A DNA stretch of 57,252 nt from Bacteroidota bacterium (GTDB lineage: Bacteria > Bacteroidota > Bacteroidia > Flavobacteriales > Flavobacteriaceae). The stretch lies in the NCBI GenBank assembly GCA_027621505.1, contig JAQCBK010000006.1, positions 1-57,252 on the forward strand. The letters run 5' to 3'. Shown piece by piece: positions 1 to 9,479 of this stretch. The notes under the pieces were generated by a model, which was given only the letters and a program-made list of their open reading frames with translations, was not told where the DNA came from and made no database searches. Numbering within the stretch: position 1 is the first letter of the stretch; every line of letters starts with the position of its first letter. Position numbers and translations under genes: made by a program.

Positions 1-1188
1 AATATCTTCGGGAGCCTCGTGATGATTGAGGTAGTTATCGATCACACATTGGTGGACAAAGCCTTTAAAGCCATCGCCCTCGCCTTCCAGTCCGTCTTTG
101 ACCTTCCAGTTGTCCTCCTCCAAGGGTTCAGATAAGGCCACGTAGAATTTAAAATTTGGAAAGTCTTTTTCCAAGGCCTTGAAATGATCCAAGTAAAACA
201 ACTCTCTCTTGGATCGCCCACCATACCAAAAACTAACTTTTCTTCCAGTTTTTAGGGTTCTGAAGAGTTCATAGAGGTGGGAACGCATGGGCGCCATTCC
301 AGCTCCCCCTCCAACATAGAGCATTTCAGCTTCGGAGTGGTTGATAAAAAATTCGCCATAAGGCCCAGAAATGGTGACTTTGTCTCCCGCCTTTTTGGAG
401 AATATATAAGAGGAGGCAATCCCAGGATTGACATCCATCCAATTGTTTTTATTGCGGTCCCAAGGCGGCGTAGCAATCCTTACGTTGAGCATGATCTCAC
501 ACCCCTCTGCAGGAAAGGAGGCCATCGAATAGGCGCGCTCAACGGTCTCGGTGTTTTTCATCACCAAAGGCCAAAGGTTGAACTTGTCCCATTCTAACTT
601 AAATTTATCGGGTTCACCAGGATGCTCATCAGGGTGGGCAGCTATGTCGATATCACTGTATTTGACTTCACACTTCGGGATCTCAATCTGGATGTATCCC
701 CCCGCTTCGTAATCCATGGCCTCGGGAATCTCAACCACAAATTCTTTGATAAAGGAGGCCACATTCCAATTTCTCACTACAGTAGCTTCCCACTTCTTGA
801 TCCCAAAAACCTCTTCTGGTACCTGGATGACCATGTTTTGCTTGACTTTGACCTGACAGCCCAATCGCCAACCCTCGGCAATTTCCTTACGGGTAAAATG
901 CGGTGCTTCGGTAGGCAAAATCTCTCCTCCTCCTTCTAGCACCTGGCATTTGCATTGGATACAAGTCCCCCCTCCCCCACAGGCGGAGGGCAAAAAGATC
1001 TTGTTGTTTCCTAAGGTCGTTAACAAGGTACTCCCTGAGGAAACCTCTACGTCGTTTTCACCGTTGATTAGCAGACTGACCGGTCCTGAGGGCAATAATT
1101 TGGCCTTGGCACCCAAAAGCATGCCTACCAATACAAAGGTGACCAATAAAAAAACCAAAACACTCGCAACGATAATTGAATAATCCAT
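1..1188 (-). CDS. nqrF: Na+-translocating NADH:quinone reductase subunit F (partial)
   Basis: NqrF is the NADH-oxidising subunit that feeds electrons through FAD and a 2Fe-2S centre into the sodium pump. The frame is open from the ATG at 1188 to the window edge, giving 396 codons; I estimate only the last few dozen are missing. One N-terminal membrane segment (residues 5-25) is followed by a ferredoxin domain with cysteines at 70, 76, 79 and 111, the same spacing as in characterised NqrF. Next come the FAD-binding RAYSMAS and the NADH-binding GGGAGMAP motifs. It is the last visible gene of nqrABCDEF. The 3' end lies outside the window, so any apbE flavin transferase further downstream cannot be seen. 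Confidence 0.96.
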   Translation of the reverse strand, partial: MDYSIIVASVLVFLLVTFVLVGMLLGAKAKLLPSGPVSLLINGENDVEVSSGSTLLTTLGNNKIFLPSACGGGGTCIQCKCQVLEGGGEILPTEAPHFTRKEIAEGWRLGCQVKVKQNMVIQVPEEVFGIKKWEATVVRNWNVASFIKEFVVEIPEAMDYEAGGYIQIEIPKCEVKYSDIDIAAHPDEHPGEPDKFKLEWDKFNLWPLVMKNTETVERAYSMASFPAEGCEIMLNVRIATPPWDRNKNNWMDVNPGIASSYIFSKKAGDKVTISGPYGEFFINHSEAEMLYVGGGAGMAPMRSHLYELFRTLKTGRKVSFWYGGRSKRELFYLDHFKALEKDFPNFKFYVALSEPLEEDNWKVKDGLEGEGDGFKGFVHQCVIDNYLNHHEAPEDI

Positions 1189-1198
1189 TTCTATCTTT

Positions 1199-1816
1199 CT
1201 ATAATTTAATCCCCATAAAACTCATAAAACCCAACGCCATCAATCCTGTTATGATAAAGGTAATGCCCAGTCCTCTCAAAGGCGCCGGAACATTTGAATA
1301 GATGATTTTTTCTCTGATGGCGGCAATGGCCAAAATGGCCAACAGCCAACCCACTCCCGAGCCTAAGCCGTAAACGGCTGATTCGGTGACTCCAGAAAAG
1401 TCTTTTTGCTGCATGAACAGCGATCCTCCCAAGATGGCGCAATTCACCGCGATCAAAGGCAGGAAGATCCCCAGTGCACCATAAAGGGCAGGTGCAAATT
1501 TTTCAACAATCATCTCCACCAATTGTACCATGGAAGCAATCACAGCAATGAACATGATAAAACTCAAAAAACTCAAATCAATCTCGGCATAGGCAGGGTT
1601 CAACCACTGCAAAGCCCCAGGGCGCAACAGATAAGTGTCCAACAAAAAGTTGATCGGAACGGTGATGGCCAAAACAAAGATGACGGCTAAACCTAAACCA
1701 ACGGCAGTTTTAACCGTTTTGGATACCGCCAAATAGGAACACATGCCCAAAAAGTAGGCAAAGATCATGTTCTCTATGAATATACTTTTGACAAACAGGT
1801 TTAAATATCCTTCCAT
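1199..1816 (-). CDS. nqrE: Na+-translocating NADH:quinone reductase subunit E
   Basis: NqrE is an integral membrane subunit of 205 residues with about six hydrophobic helices. It pairs with NqrD around an iron centre buried in the membrane. Cys26 and Cys126 sit in the first and fifth helices, where the metal-ligand cysteines of the family are found. The gene lies 3 bases after nqrD and 10 bases before nqrF, so it is translated as part of the operon. Length is normal for the family. Confidence 0.95.
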   Translation of the reverse strand: MEGYLNLFVKSIFIENMIFAYFLGMCSYLAVSKTVKTAVGLGLAVIFVLAITVPINFLLDTYLLRPGALQWLNPAYAEIDLSFLSFIMFIAVIASMVQLVEMIVEKFAPALYGALGIFLPLIAVNCAILGGSLFMQQKDFSGVTESAVYGLGSGVGWLLAILAIAAIREKIIYSNVPAPLRGLGITFIITGLMALGFMSFMGIKL

Positions 1817-1819
1817 GTA

Positions 1820-2515
1820 CTAGTTTTTTTCAATGAGTTTTCGGTTACGAGCGCGTTGGATCCATATGAATATTCCAACAGTAATCAAGGCCATAGGAGA
1901 CAAGAGCATCAAACCATTGTTGACATATCCCATTTCGTAGAATGAATCGGGGATGATTTGGTAGCCCAGAAGTTTTCCAGAGCCAAAGAGTTCCCTAAAA
2001 AAAGCCACCACGATCAGAATAAATCCATAACCAGCAGCATTCCCCACACCATCGAGAAAGGATTTCCATACGCCGTTGCCCAAAGCAAAGGCCTCCAACC
2101 TTCCCATCACAATACAATTGGTGATGATTAGCCCGATAAAAATGGAAAGCTGTTTGCTCACGTCATAGGCATAGGCCCTAAGAATTTGATCCACCAAAAT
2201 CACCATGGAGGCCACAACGACCAATTGTACGATGATTCGAATGCGGTTGGGAATAAGATTTCTCAACAAAGAAATGATGACATTACTGGCGCCCATCACC
2301 GCCACCACAGAAAGGCTCATGACCAGCGCGGGTTTGAGCTGGACCGTAATGGCCAGAGCAGAACAGATCCCCAAAACCTGAACGGTGATGGGATTGTTGT
2401 CGTCCAAAGGATCGGTCAACAGCGCACGATTCTTTTTGGAAAACAAAGGTTCTGATTCCTTGTTGAGGAATAAAAGGGTTGGTTTTTTTTCGTCAGTTAC
2501 TTTTTGGTCTGCCAT
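1820..2515 (-). CDS. nqrD: Na+-translocating NADH:quinone reductase subunit D
   Basis: NqrD is the inverted-topology partner of NqrE in the membrane part of the pump. The 231-residue protein has about six membrane helices after a soluble, charged N-terminal stretch of roughly 40 residues; the family core is nearer 210. Cys51 and Cys134 are 83 residues apart, the spacing of the iron-ligand cysteines in studied NqrD. It lies 6 bases after nqrC and 3 bases before nqrE. Confidence 0.95.
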   Translation of the reverse strand: MADQKVTDEKKPTLLFLNKESEPLFSKKNRALLTDPLDDNNPITVQVLGICSALAITVQLKPALVMSLSVVAVMGASNVIISLLRNLIPNRIRIIVQLVVVASMVILVDQILRAYAYDVSKQLSIFIGLIITNCIVMGRLEAFALGNGVWKSFLDGVGNAAGYGFILIVVAFFRELFGSGKLLGYQIIPDSFYEMGYVNNGLMLLSPMALITVGIFIWIQRARNRKLIEKN

Positions 2516-2521
2516 AATTGT

Positions 2522-3253
2522 CTAGTTTATCAGAGCAACAGTATTTTTTTCCTTTTCAAAATAAGGAAGGTAATGGGTCAGTCGCTCCAAGATCATATCG
2601 GTAACGCCGTCGCCAGTGATGGTTGCCCCTGAAATGGCATCCACTTCGTGATCGTCTTTGTCGGAATCTTTGGGGTCGTTGTTGGTTTTGGAAACGTAGA
2701 TGCCCACCAATTTACCAGAGGCATCAAACACTTTTTCGTCTTTAAATCGATCCATAAACCATTGTTGGGTGATTTCGGCACCCAAACCTGCGGTTTCGGC
2801 TTTGTGATCAAATACCGCTCCTTGGATGGTATTGATGTCGGACTTAAGGGCAATATAACCCCAAATGGCGTCCCATAATCCTGATCCACGCAAGGGAATG
2901 ATATAATAACTTACATTTTCCACCACCGCCTTGTAAAGAGGAAAGCGCTGCTCCTTGACTGGCTTTTTGATTTCGTTATTGAGCTTCAGCTGAAATGCAT
3001 CTACCGACGCATCTTCATTGCCCATGTGGTCCAAAGCCAAAGTGCTGGTGATGTATTTTTTGTACAATGACTCGGCTTGTTCTCTATCGGTTTGTATTCC
3101 AATCGTGGAAAGGATGTTTTGCATTTTTTCTTTACGGACATTATCTGCTTGCAAAGATTTGAGCGAACTGGCGGTAAATGCCAAAGTTGAAGCAACCACC
3201 AGTACCATCAAGGTGGCAAAGAGAAAAGTATATCCGTTGCTGTCTCTGTTCAT
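2522..3253 (-). CDS. nqrC: Na+-translocating NADH:quinone reductase subunit C
   Basis: NqrC carries a covalently attached FMN and passes electrons towards NqrB. The protein has 243 residues: one N-terminal membrane helix (about 8-28), then a periplasmic FMN-binding domain. The flavinylation motif DAISGATIT is near the C terminus, and Thr211 is the expected phosphoester-linked residue. The covalent link needs an ApbE-type flavin transferase, which is not in this window. The gene is 2 bases from nqrB and 6 from nqrD. Confidence 0.95.
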   Translation of the reverse strand: MNRDSNGYTFLFATLMVLVVASTLAFTASSLKSLQADNVRKEKMQNILSTIGIQTDREQAESLYKKYITSTLALDHMGNEDASVDAFQLKLNNEIKKPVKEQRFPLYKAVVENVSYYIIPLRGSGLWDAIWGYIALKSDINTIQGAVFDHKAETAGLGAEITQQWFMDRFKDEKVFDASGKLVGIYVSKTNNDPKDSDKDDHEVDAISGATITGDGVTDMILERLTHYLPYFEKEKNTVALIN

Positions 3254-3255
3254 GA

Positions 3256-4410
3256 CTAAGCGGTTTTAAGGGCAGCGGCCCATCTTTTTTTACGTTTGTT
3301 GATATTGCCTTGGATCACATAGTGGTCGATGGTAGGTGCAAAAACATTCATTAATAATATCGCCAACATGACCCCTTCTGGATAGGCAGGATTGAACACC
3401 CGAATCAGGATACAGAATACCCCGACCAGTATACCATAGACCCATTTTCCTTTGTTGGTTTGAGCGGCAGATACCGGGTCAGTAGCCATAAAAACAACTC
3501 CGAAAGCAAAGCCTCCCACTACCAAATGATTGACCCACGAAAAACTCATCAGGGCGTTGGCACCCCAAAGGTTGAATAAAAAACCCACTAAAGCGGCTCC
3601 CAAGACACTTCCAAGCATGATCCTCCAACTGCCCACTCCCGTAGCGATCAGAATGACCGCTCCAATCAAAACGAAAAATGCAGAGGTCTCGGCAATAGAG
3701 CCGGGAATGGAGCCTTGAAACATTTCAAAAAAGCTGTAATTGACATTGCCCCCAGCAGCCAAAGTCCCCAGTATGGTTTCTCCCGAGATGGCATCCACAT
3801 TGGAAGCCTCAGAAACCCAAACTTTGTTTCCAGACATATAGGTGGGGTAGGCAAAAAAAGCAAAGGCCCTTGCGGTAAGCGCAGGATTTAAAATGTTCAT
3901 TCCTGTTCCTCCAAAAGCTTCTTTGGCAATCAGTACAGCAAAAGCGACCGAAATAGCTACCATCCACAAGGGAATGTCAACGGGCATGATCATGGGAATG
4001 AGTAATCCCGTGACCAAATAACCCTCATTGACTTCGTGTCCCCGATAAACAGCAAAAATAAATTCTATGGTTAAGCCGACCACATAGGACACTACGATCA
4101 TGGGAACAATTTTCCAAGACCCGTGAAGAAAAGCATCCAAAAAGGTAAAGGATTCCCCAGTTTGGATGTAGTACTGATAGCCTGTGTTGTAAATTCCATA
4201 GATCAAAGCAGGCATCAGTGCTATGATTACAGTGACCATGGTTCTTTTTAAATCCACTGCATCCCTGATGTGAGCACCGGTCCTGGTGGTGTGGTTGGGT
4301 ACAAAAAGAAAGGTGTCAAAGGCGTTGATCGCCGGAGCAAACCGCTCCCACTTTTGTCCTTTACCAAAGGGCCGTTTTAAATCGTCTAACTTTTTCCTCA
4401 AAAAACTCAT
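3256..4410 (-). CDS. nqrB: Na+-translocating NADH:quinone reductase subunit B
   Basis: NqrB is the large membrane subunit that carries covalent FMN and riboflavin and forms the sodium path. The protein has 384 residues with a soluble N terminus of about 55 and around ten hydrophobic helices. The flavinylation site reads DAISGETILG: Thr212, the expected attachment residue, is kept, but the Ala of the usual SGAT motif is Glu. Conserved stretches such as EVNEGYLVTGLLIPM and the final membrane block are intact, so the gene looks functional. It lies 10 bases after nqrA. Confidence 0.95.
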   Translation of the reverse strand: MSFLRKKLDDLKRPFGKGQKWERFAPAINAFDTFLFVPNHTTRTGAHIRDAVDLKRTMVTVIIALMPALIYGIYNTGYQYYIQTGESFTFLDAFLHGSWKIVPMIVVSYVVGLTIEFIFAVYRGHEVNEGYLVTGLLIPMIMPVDIPLWMVAISVAFAVLIAKEAFGGTGMNILNPALTARAFAFFAYPTYMSGNKVWVSEASNVDAISGETILGTLAAGGNVNYSFFEMFQGSIPGSIAETSAFFVLIGAVILIATGVGSWRIMLGSVLGAALVGFLFNLWGANALMSFSWVNHLVVGGFAFGVVFMATDPVSAAQTNKGKWVYGILVGVFCILIRVFNPAYPEGVMLAILLMNVFAPTIDHYVIQGNINKRKKRWAAALKTA

Positions 4411-4420
4411 ACGCTAAATT

Positions 4421-5773
4421 TTATCCTACTTCTTTTATCATTAATTCAATTCCTTCTTTGATGATTTCCTGAGCCTCAATTTTAGAGGTATTGGCATAAT
4501 CGATCAACCCAAAGTCTTCGGGAATGACTTCATAGATACCCAAGGCTTCCATTTTTTCGATATCCCCAGCCATACAGGCTTTGATTAACTGCATGGGATA
4601 GATGTCCATCGGGAATACTTTTTCCATTTCACCAGTCACTACAAAAGCGCGTTCTTCGCCGTTCATGTTGGTATCGGTACGGTAACCTTTTCGGCCGAAC
4701 AGCCATGATAAGGAGGTTTTGGATAAGCTTGGAATTTTGTTGTCCATAAAGGGCAACCACCCAAACATTCTGTATTGGTTTCCTTCAGGTATGACCGTCA
4801 CCAAGTTGTTGAAATAATCAAGATAACCGTCTAAGGCCACAGCTTTTCCAGTGAGGACATCGCCATTGATGACCCGATTCTGAAGGGTGTTGTCAATACC
4901 GGAAATTTCGAAAAGGGAGCTGAGATGGGCTCCAATGGTGGTTTTTAAGTACTGCGGTTGAAGTACCGACTGGCCCGCAACTGCAATCGTTCGTTGGGCA
5001 CTAAAGATTCCATTGGAGAAAAGCTTTCCAATATTTAACACATCCTCGGGACGTACCTCCCAGACTTTTTCACCCATGTTTAGGGGGCTGTGATTGTGAA
5101 TCTGTACGCTTACATTTCCAGCCGGGTGCGGCCCATCGATTGGAAGTTTATCTACACCTTTGATGCTTTCAAAATCATTTAAAAAATTGGCTTCAACGGA
5201 TAATTTTACAGGAACATCCGATAAATGATTCAGCACATCTATCCCGTTCTGAAAATCTTGTATGTTGTTTTTGAGTAAAAACTGATAATCAACATCTAAG
5301 GGGGCAGAAGCATAAGTGGAGACATATATGGCTTTTGGCACAATGTCTGGATCGGCCAAAACACCGTAGGGACGTTGTCTGATGAATGGCCAAGCACCAC
5401 TTTTTAAAAGTATATCTCGGACCGTTTCGCGATCCAAAGCCTTGGCGGCAGGTACCTCATGGACTACTGCATCACCATTTTTGGCTTCGATTACAATTTC
5501 TAATATCTTTCTTTTTGCCCCTCTTACCACCTCCTTGACCTCTCCAGAAACAGGAGAAACAAAAACAATTCTGGGATCGCTTTTGGAGTGAAAGATAGGA
5601 GCACCAAGGGCTACTTTTTCTCCCTCCTTAACCATCAAACGTGGTACCAATCCAAAAAAATTCTCGGGTTTAAGGGCAAATGTTTTGGAGGGATTGGCCT
5701 TAGATAAAATCTTTTCAGCCTCCCCTACTAAATTTATGGTTGCTCCCCTTCGGGTGCTAATGCCTGCGGACAT
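4421..5773 (-). CDS. nqrA: Na+-translocating NADH:quinone reductase subunit A
   Basis: NqrA is the soluble cytoplasmic subunit implicated in quinone reduction by the sodium pump. It has 450 residues, normal for the family. The N-terminal half contains the lipoyl/RnfC-like fold (KEGEKVALGAPIFHSK; residues about 45-85), and the central part has the P-H-P-A-G-x-V motif (PHPAGNVSVQIHNHSP) typical of NqrA. It is the first gene of the operon. Its ATG is about 20 bases after the likely transcription start set by the TAAATTTG box at 5799-5806. Confidence 0.95.
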   Translation of the reverse strand: MSAGISTRRGATINLVGEAEKILSKANPSKTFALKPENFFGLVPRLMVKEGEKVALGAPIFHSKSDPRIVFVSPVSGEVKEVVRGAKRKILEIVIEAKNGDAVVHEVPAAKALDRETVRDILLKSGAWPFIRQRPYGVLADPDIVPKAIYVSTYASAPLDVDYQFLLKNNIQDFQNGIDVLNHLSDVPVKLSVEANFLNDFESIKGVDKLPIDGPHPAGNVSVQIHNHSPLNMGEKVWEVRPEDVLNIGKLFSNGIFSAQRTIAVAGQSVLQPQYLKTTIGAHLSSLFEISGIDNTLQNRVINGDVLTGKAVALDGYLDYFNNLVTVIPEGNQYRMFGWLPFMDNKIPSLSKTSLSWLFGRKGYRTDTNMNGEERAFVVTGEMEKVFPMDIYPMQLIKACMAGDIEKMEALGIYEVIPEDFGLIDYANTSKIEAQEIIKEGIELMIKEVG

Positions 5774-5798
5774 ATAATCAATACTTTCTAAAATCGAA

Positions 5799-5806
5799 CA
5801 AATTTA
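5799..5806 (-). promoter_or_regulatory. Promoter -7 box of the nqr operon
   Basis: On the minus strand this reads TAAATTTG, an exact match to the Bacteroidota -7 consensus TAnnTTTG. It lies 26 bases before the nqrA ATG. No clear TTTG -33 element is seen at the right distance, so strength cannot be judged. The 171-base gap between nqrA and the divergent plug gene also has to hold the other promoter. Confidence 0.6.
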
Positions 5807-5944
5807 CTAATAATGGGCCACCTCCTGAAATTAAAAATTGTCAAAATTTATTAATTTATAATAATTCTAAATAACCGTTTAACTTTTCAGTTATACGAAA
5901 TAAATCAAACCCTTGAAATGCTTTTAAATTCATAATTTTACAAC

Positions 5945-7204
5945 ATGTTGGTAGGTTCTCACATTAAACAATGGGTCGTTTTATTCATGGGGGTAAGCTT
6001 ACTTTGGGGACAAAAAAGTCAACAATTCTCTCCCACTCTATCCATAAAGTCAATTGAATTTAGAGAAAATGGATCTCTATTGCAGTTGCCTATCGTAAAA
6101 CTTGGAGATTCCTTTCAATTGCATTTTGACGACCTCAACGCAGACGAAAGCAATTATTATTACAGGATCAAGTATTTTAATTACGATTGGACTCCCTCCA
6201 TTTTGTTTCAGAATGAATATATGATTGGTTTTGACAATTTGAGAATCGAAAATTATCAAACTTCATTCAATACCCTCCAACCCTACACCCACTACCAATT
6301 GGATTTACCCAATGAACAGACCAAATTTTTAATTCCTGGGAATTATCTGTTGGAAGTTTATAATGAGTCGGATGAAATGGTTTTCCAAAGAAGGTTTCTT
6401 CTCTACGAGGAAGGAGCTTCAGTGGCAGCAGGGGTTTTCAGGACCCGTGATTTGGAATTTTACCAAACCCACCAAAGTGTGCAGTTTTCCATTAGCCCTC
6501 CCAAGGGCGAATTTTTCCGTGATCCCCAAAATCAAATCCACGTGACCCTGCTTCAAAACGAGCAATGGGAGACTGCCCTCCATGGATTGAAACCCCAGTA
6601 CAACAACGGCAACCGACTGGAGTATCGTTATGATGCACAAAGTCGATTTGAAGGGGGAAATGAATATCTTTTTTTTGACACCAAGGACATTCAAATCACC
6701 AGTGCCAATGTGAGCCATGTCGAACTCAACCGTTTGTATGAGCACTATCTTACCCCCAACTTTTTACGAAGGGGTTACCCCTATAGCTTTATACAAGATA
6801 TGAATGGCGATTTTGTCCTCACCACCCTGCAAGGGTCTGGAAATGCTTCGATTGAAGCGGACTACAGTTGGGTGCATTTTAACCTGTCTGCGCCCATGCT
6901 CCTGGAAAATCAAGAGATTTATATTTACGGCAAGTTCAATAATTACCAATTGAATGAAGAAAATAAAATGTACTATAATCCTTCATTGGAAATTTATGAA
7001 GGGGTGATGCTGCTCAAACAAGGCATATACAATTACAAATTCGTGGCCAAAACCCCCGAATCTACTCTTTTCAACGCCCTTAGTGGTTCTCATGCCTTAA
7101 CAGAAAATCGATATTTGATCTTGGTATATTACAGGTATTTTGGAGATCAGTATGATTCGCTGATCGGCATTGGCGAGACCTCCTCTTTTGAAATAATCGA
7201 TTAA
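5945..7204 (+). CDS. T9SS SprA-associated plug protein (DUF5103 family)
   Basis: DUF5103 proteins include the Plug subunit that closes the periplasmic mouth of the SprA translocon of the type IX secretion system. This one has 419 residues, with an N-terminal signal peptide (hydrophobic 10-21, likely cut near GQ) and the all-beta DUF5103 region. Recognisable family stretches are YYYRIKYFNYDW near residue 70, FLIPGNYLLEVYN near 130, and LYEHYLTPNFLRRGYPYSF near 265. A near-consensus -7 box (TAATTTTA, 5933-5940) with TTG 17 bases upstream lies only 5 bases before the ATG, so the leader is very short or the true start is slightly downstream. It stands alone between nqrA and apaG. Confidence 0.8.
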   Translation: MLVGSHIKQWVVLFMGVSLLWGQKSQQFSPTLSIKSIEFRENGSLLQLPIVKLGDSFQLHFDDLNADESNYYYRIKYFNYDWTPSILFQNEYMIGFDNLRIENYQTSFNTLQPYTHYQLDLPNEQTKFLIPGNYLLEVYNESDEMVFQRRFLLYEEGASVAAGVFRTRDLEFYQTHQSVQFSISPPKGEFFRDPQNQIHVTLLQNEQWETALHGLKPQYNNGNRLEYRYDAQSRFEGGNEYLFFDTKDIQITSANVSHVELNRLYEHYLTPNFLRRGYPYSFIQDMNGDFVLTTLQGSGNASIEADYSWVHFNLSAPMLLENQEIYIYGKFNNYQLNEENKMYYNPSLEIYEGVMLLKQGIYNYKFVAKTPESTLFNALSGSHALTENRYLILVYYRYFGDQYDSLIGIGETSSFEIID

Positions 7205-7282
7205 ATCAAAATAATTTGGGCTTAACAATTGATTTTCAGGGGGATTTTGGTTATATTGGCTCAAGTATTTGGCTTTTTTAAT

Positions 7283-7669
7283 ATGATTCAACAAGTAACA
7301 AGAGGGATTAAAATCTCTGTCGAGACAGCGTACGAGGGAAGTTTTCTCAAAGACAATATTCTCCACTATGCTTTTACTTATGAAATTCAAATCGAAAACC
7401 AAAGTAAAAGTGCTGTTCAGTTGCTGACCCGCCATTGGAAAATCATAGAAGCTTTGAACAAAACTCAATATGTGAACGGCAATGGTGTGGTTGGGAAAAA
7501 ACCCGTCATCAACCCTGGTGAAATCCACCGATACAAATCGGGTTGTCTGCTATCATCAGCCATTGGCGCCATGAAAGGGGCTTATATCATGATTGATTTT
7601 ACATCCACCAAAAAATTCAATGTCGAAATTCCTCCTTTTAAACTCTCCGCTCCTTTCGTACTGAATTAA
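7283..7669 (+). CDS. apaG: ApaG family protein (Co2+/Mg2+ efflux-associated)
   Basis: ApaG is a small fibronectin-III-like protein whose exact role is unsettled; it has been linked to cobalt and magnesium resistance. The frame is open from an ATG at 7229, but the family begins at MIQQVTRGIK, so I chose the ATG at 7283, giving 128 residues, the usual length. Family motifs are SRHWKI-like TRHWKIIEA, GVVGKKPVINPGE, SGCLLSSAIGAMKG and the C-terminal FKLSAPFVLN. Its stop overlaps the convergent rsmG stop by 4 bases. Confidence 0.92.
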   Translation: MIQQVTRGIKISVETAYEGSFLKDNILHYAFTYEIQIENQSKSAVQLLTRHWKIIEALNKTQYVNGNGVVGKKPVINPGEIHRYKSGCLLSSAIGAMKGAYIMIDFTSTKKFNVEIPPFKLSAPFVLN

Positions 7670-8286
7670 TTCACAGGACAATAGACCAATTTTTTCGTTT
7701 CAAAAAAGGGCGCCTTGAAGTATTGGTTCAAAGGGATGGTTTCCGCATGGGGATAAGCAGACAATTCCTCCGTCAGATCTCCTCCCTTTAAACACAGAAA
7801 ACCATTTTTTATGTCATGTTGATGATGACTGGAAATTTTATCAGCAGACCAATGCATGAGTGTCTTCAATGGGGCTACTGCCCGACAAACTACAAAGTCA
7901 ACCTCAATTTCCAATGGTTCCATTCTTTGGTGATGGGTTTGTAGATTGTCCAATTTCAATGCGTCTTTTACCGCATCGATGACCTTGATTTTTTTGCCGA
8001 TGCTATCTACCAAATGGAACTTCACCTCGGGAAACAAAATGGCCAAGGGGACTCCTGGGAACCCGCCACCCGTTCCGACGTCTAAAATTTTACTTCCCTC
8101 GCGAAAGCAAAGAAATTTTGCAATCGATAGGGAATGTAATACATGACGCAGGTAAAAATAGTCCATGTCTTTTCTGGAAATGACATTGATGCGATCATTC
8201 CATTCTTTGTAGAGATCAAAAAGCGATGAAAAGCTATTTTTTTGTTGGGGATTTAAATTCGGAAAATATTGGTGAATAAAATTCAA
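7666..8286 (-). CDS. rsmG: 16S rRNA (guanine-527-N7)-methyltransferase RsmG
   Basis: RsmG (GidB) methylates G527 of 16S rRNA using SAM. The protein has 206 residues, normal for the family. It has the N-terminal LYKEWNDRINVISRKD signature, the SAM-binding motif LDVGTGGGFPGVPLA (about 69-83), and VVCRAVAPL further on. It is a single gene, convergent with apaG (4-base overlap) and divergent from the desaturase at 8358. Confidence 0.95.
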   Translation of the reverse strand: MNFIHQYFPNLNPQQKNSFSSLFDLYKEWNDRINVISRKDMDYFYLRHVLHSLSIAKFLCFREGSKILDVGTGGGFPGVPLAILFPEVKFHLVDSIGKKIKVIDAVKDALKLDNLQTHHQRMEPLEIEVDFVVCRAVAPLKTLMHWSADKISSHHQHDIKNGFLCLKGGDLTEELSAYPHAETIPLNQYFKAPFFETKKLVYCPVN

Positions 8287-8357
8287 AGGAGTTTTTGCTT
8301 AAAATTAAATAGAATGGGATAAAATTCAATATTTTTACCAATTGAACTGACAAAGCT

Positions 8358-9467
8358 ATGACCAAAAAAATTATTCCTAGGTTTTCCCGAAAAGAATCTA
8401 AAGAGTTTTTCCAAACGCTAAACAAGAGAGTCAATCAGTATTTTAAAGACAATAAAATTGCCAAAACTGGTAACTGGAGGTTGTACCTCAAGACTTTGGT
8501 GATGTTTACGCTATTGATTGCGCCTTTTGTTATAATCTTGTCCCTGAACATCAATGATTGGCTCAAACTTTTACTGGCCGTTATCATCGGTGTTGGCATG
8601 GCAGGCGTGGGCATGAATGTGATGCACGATGGCAACCACGGATCCTATTCCAAGTATCCTTGGATCAATAAATTGATGGGAAGCAGTATCTATATCTTGG
8701 CTGGGAATGTTTTTAATTGGAAGGTACAACACAATGTTTTGCACCACACCTACACCAATATCAAAGACCACGATGAGGATCTAGATGCCGGGGTGGTTTT
8801 GCGTTTCTCAAAACACTCCCAATGGAAACCGCACCACCGATTTCAACACCTATACTTTATATTGCTCTACGGTTTGTTGACCATTAAGTGGGCCATAGTG
8901 ACTGACTTTGTTCAATTGACGCGTTATCAAAAAAGAAACCTCTCCTACACCAACAGCAAGAGCCACTCCACACAATGGGTGGGGCTGATCCTCTCCAAAA
9001 TCATCTATTTTTCGATTTGGTTGGTATTGCCCATCTTTGTTTTTAACATCGTTTGGTGGAAGGTTTTGATGGGATTCTTTGTAATGCACTACACGGCGGG
9101 GCTGATTCTCAGCACGGTCTTTCAACTGGCGCATGTGATTGGAGAGGCAGACATGCCCCTGCCAGACAAGCTAACAGGCAATATGAAAAACTCTTGGGCC
9201 GTTCATCAATTGAATACGACGGTTAATTTTTCTACCAAAAATAGAATTGTCAATTGGTTTACTGGTGGCTTGAATCATCAGATCGAACACCATATTTTCC
9301 CACACATTAGTCACATCCATTACACCAAAATATCTAAAATTGTAAGAAATACCGCTCGGGAGTTCAACTTGCCGTATAACGAATACAGGACCACCCGAAG
9401 CGCTATCTTTTCCCACTTTAAATATTTAAAACAAATGGGCATGCGGCCCATTTACGTTCAATCATAA
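8358..9467 (+). CDS. Membrane fatty acid desaturase
   Basis: This is a di-iron acyl-lipid or acyl-CoA desaturase acting in the inner membrane to introduce a double bond into fatty acids. The three histidine boxes are clear: HDGNH (90-94), HNVLHH (125-130) and HQIEHH (307-312). Between them are four or five hydrophobic helices. The HxIEHH third box is typical of front-end and linoleoyl-CoA-type desaturases, but regiospecificity cannot be read from sequence. At 369 residues it is full length. An aminotransferase follows after 12 bases and is probably co-transcribed. Confidence 0.9.
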   Translation: MTKKIIPRFSRKESKEFFQTLNKRVNQYFKDNKIAKTGNWRLYLKTLVMFTLLIAPFVIILSLNINDWLKLLLAVIIGVGMAGVGMNVMHDGNHGSYSKYPWINKLMGSSIYILAGNVFNWKVQHNVLHHTYTNIKDHDEDLDAGVVLRFSKHSQWKPHHRFQHLYFILLYGLLTIKWAIVTDFVQLTRYQKRNLSYTNSKSHSTQWVGLILSKIIYFSIWLVLPIFVFNIVWWKVLMGFFVMHYTAGLILSTVFQLAHVIGEADMPLPDKLTGNMKNSWAVHQLNTTVNFSTKNRIVNWFTGGLNHQIEHHIFPHISHIHYTKISKIVRNTAREFNLPYNEYRTTRSAIFSHFKYLKQMGMRPIYVQS

Positions 9468-9479
9468 GTTAACCATTTA

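Noticed and set aside
7229-7282. Longer apaG start
   Set aside because: The extra 18 residues are not part of the family, and the ATG at 7283 gives the usual 128 residues.
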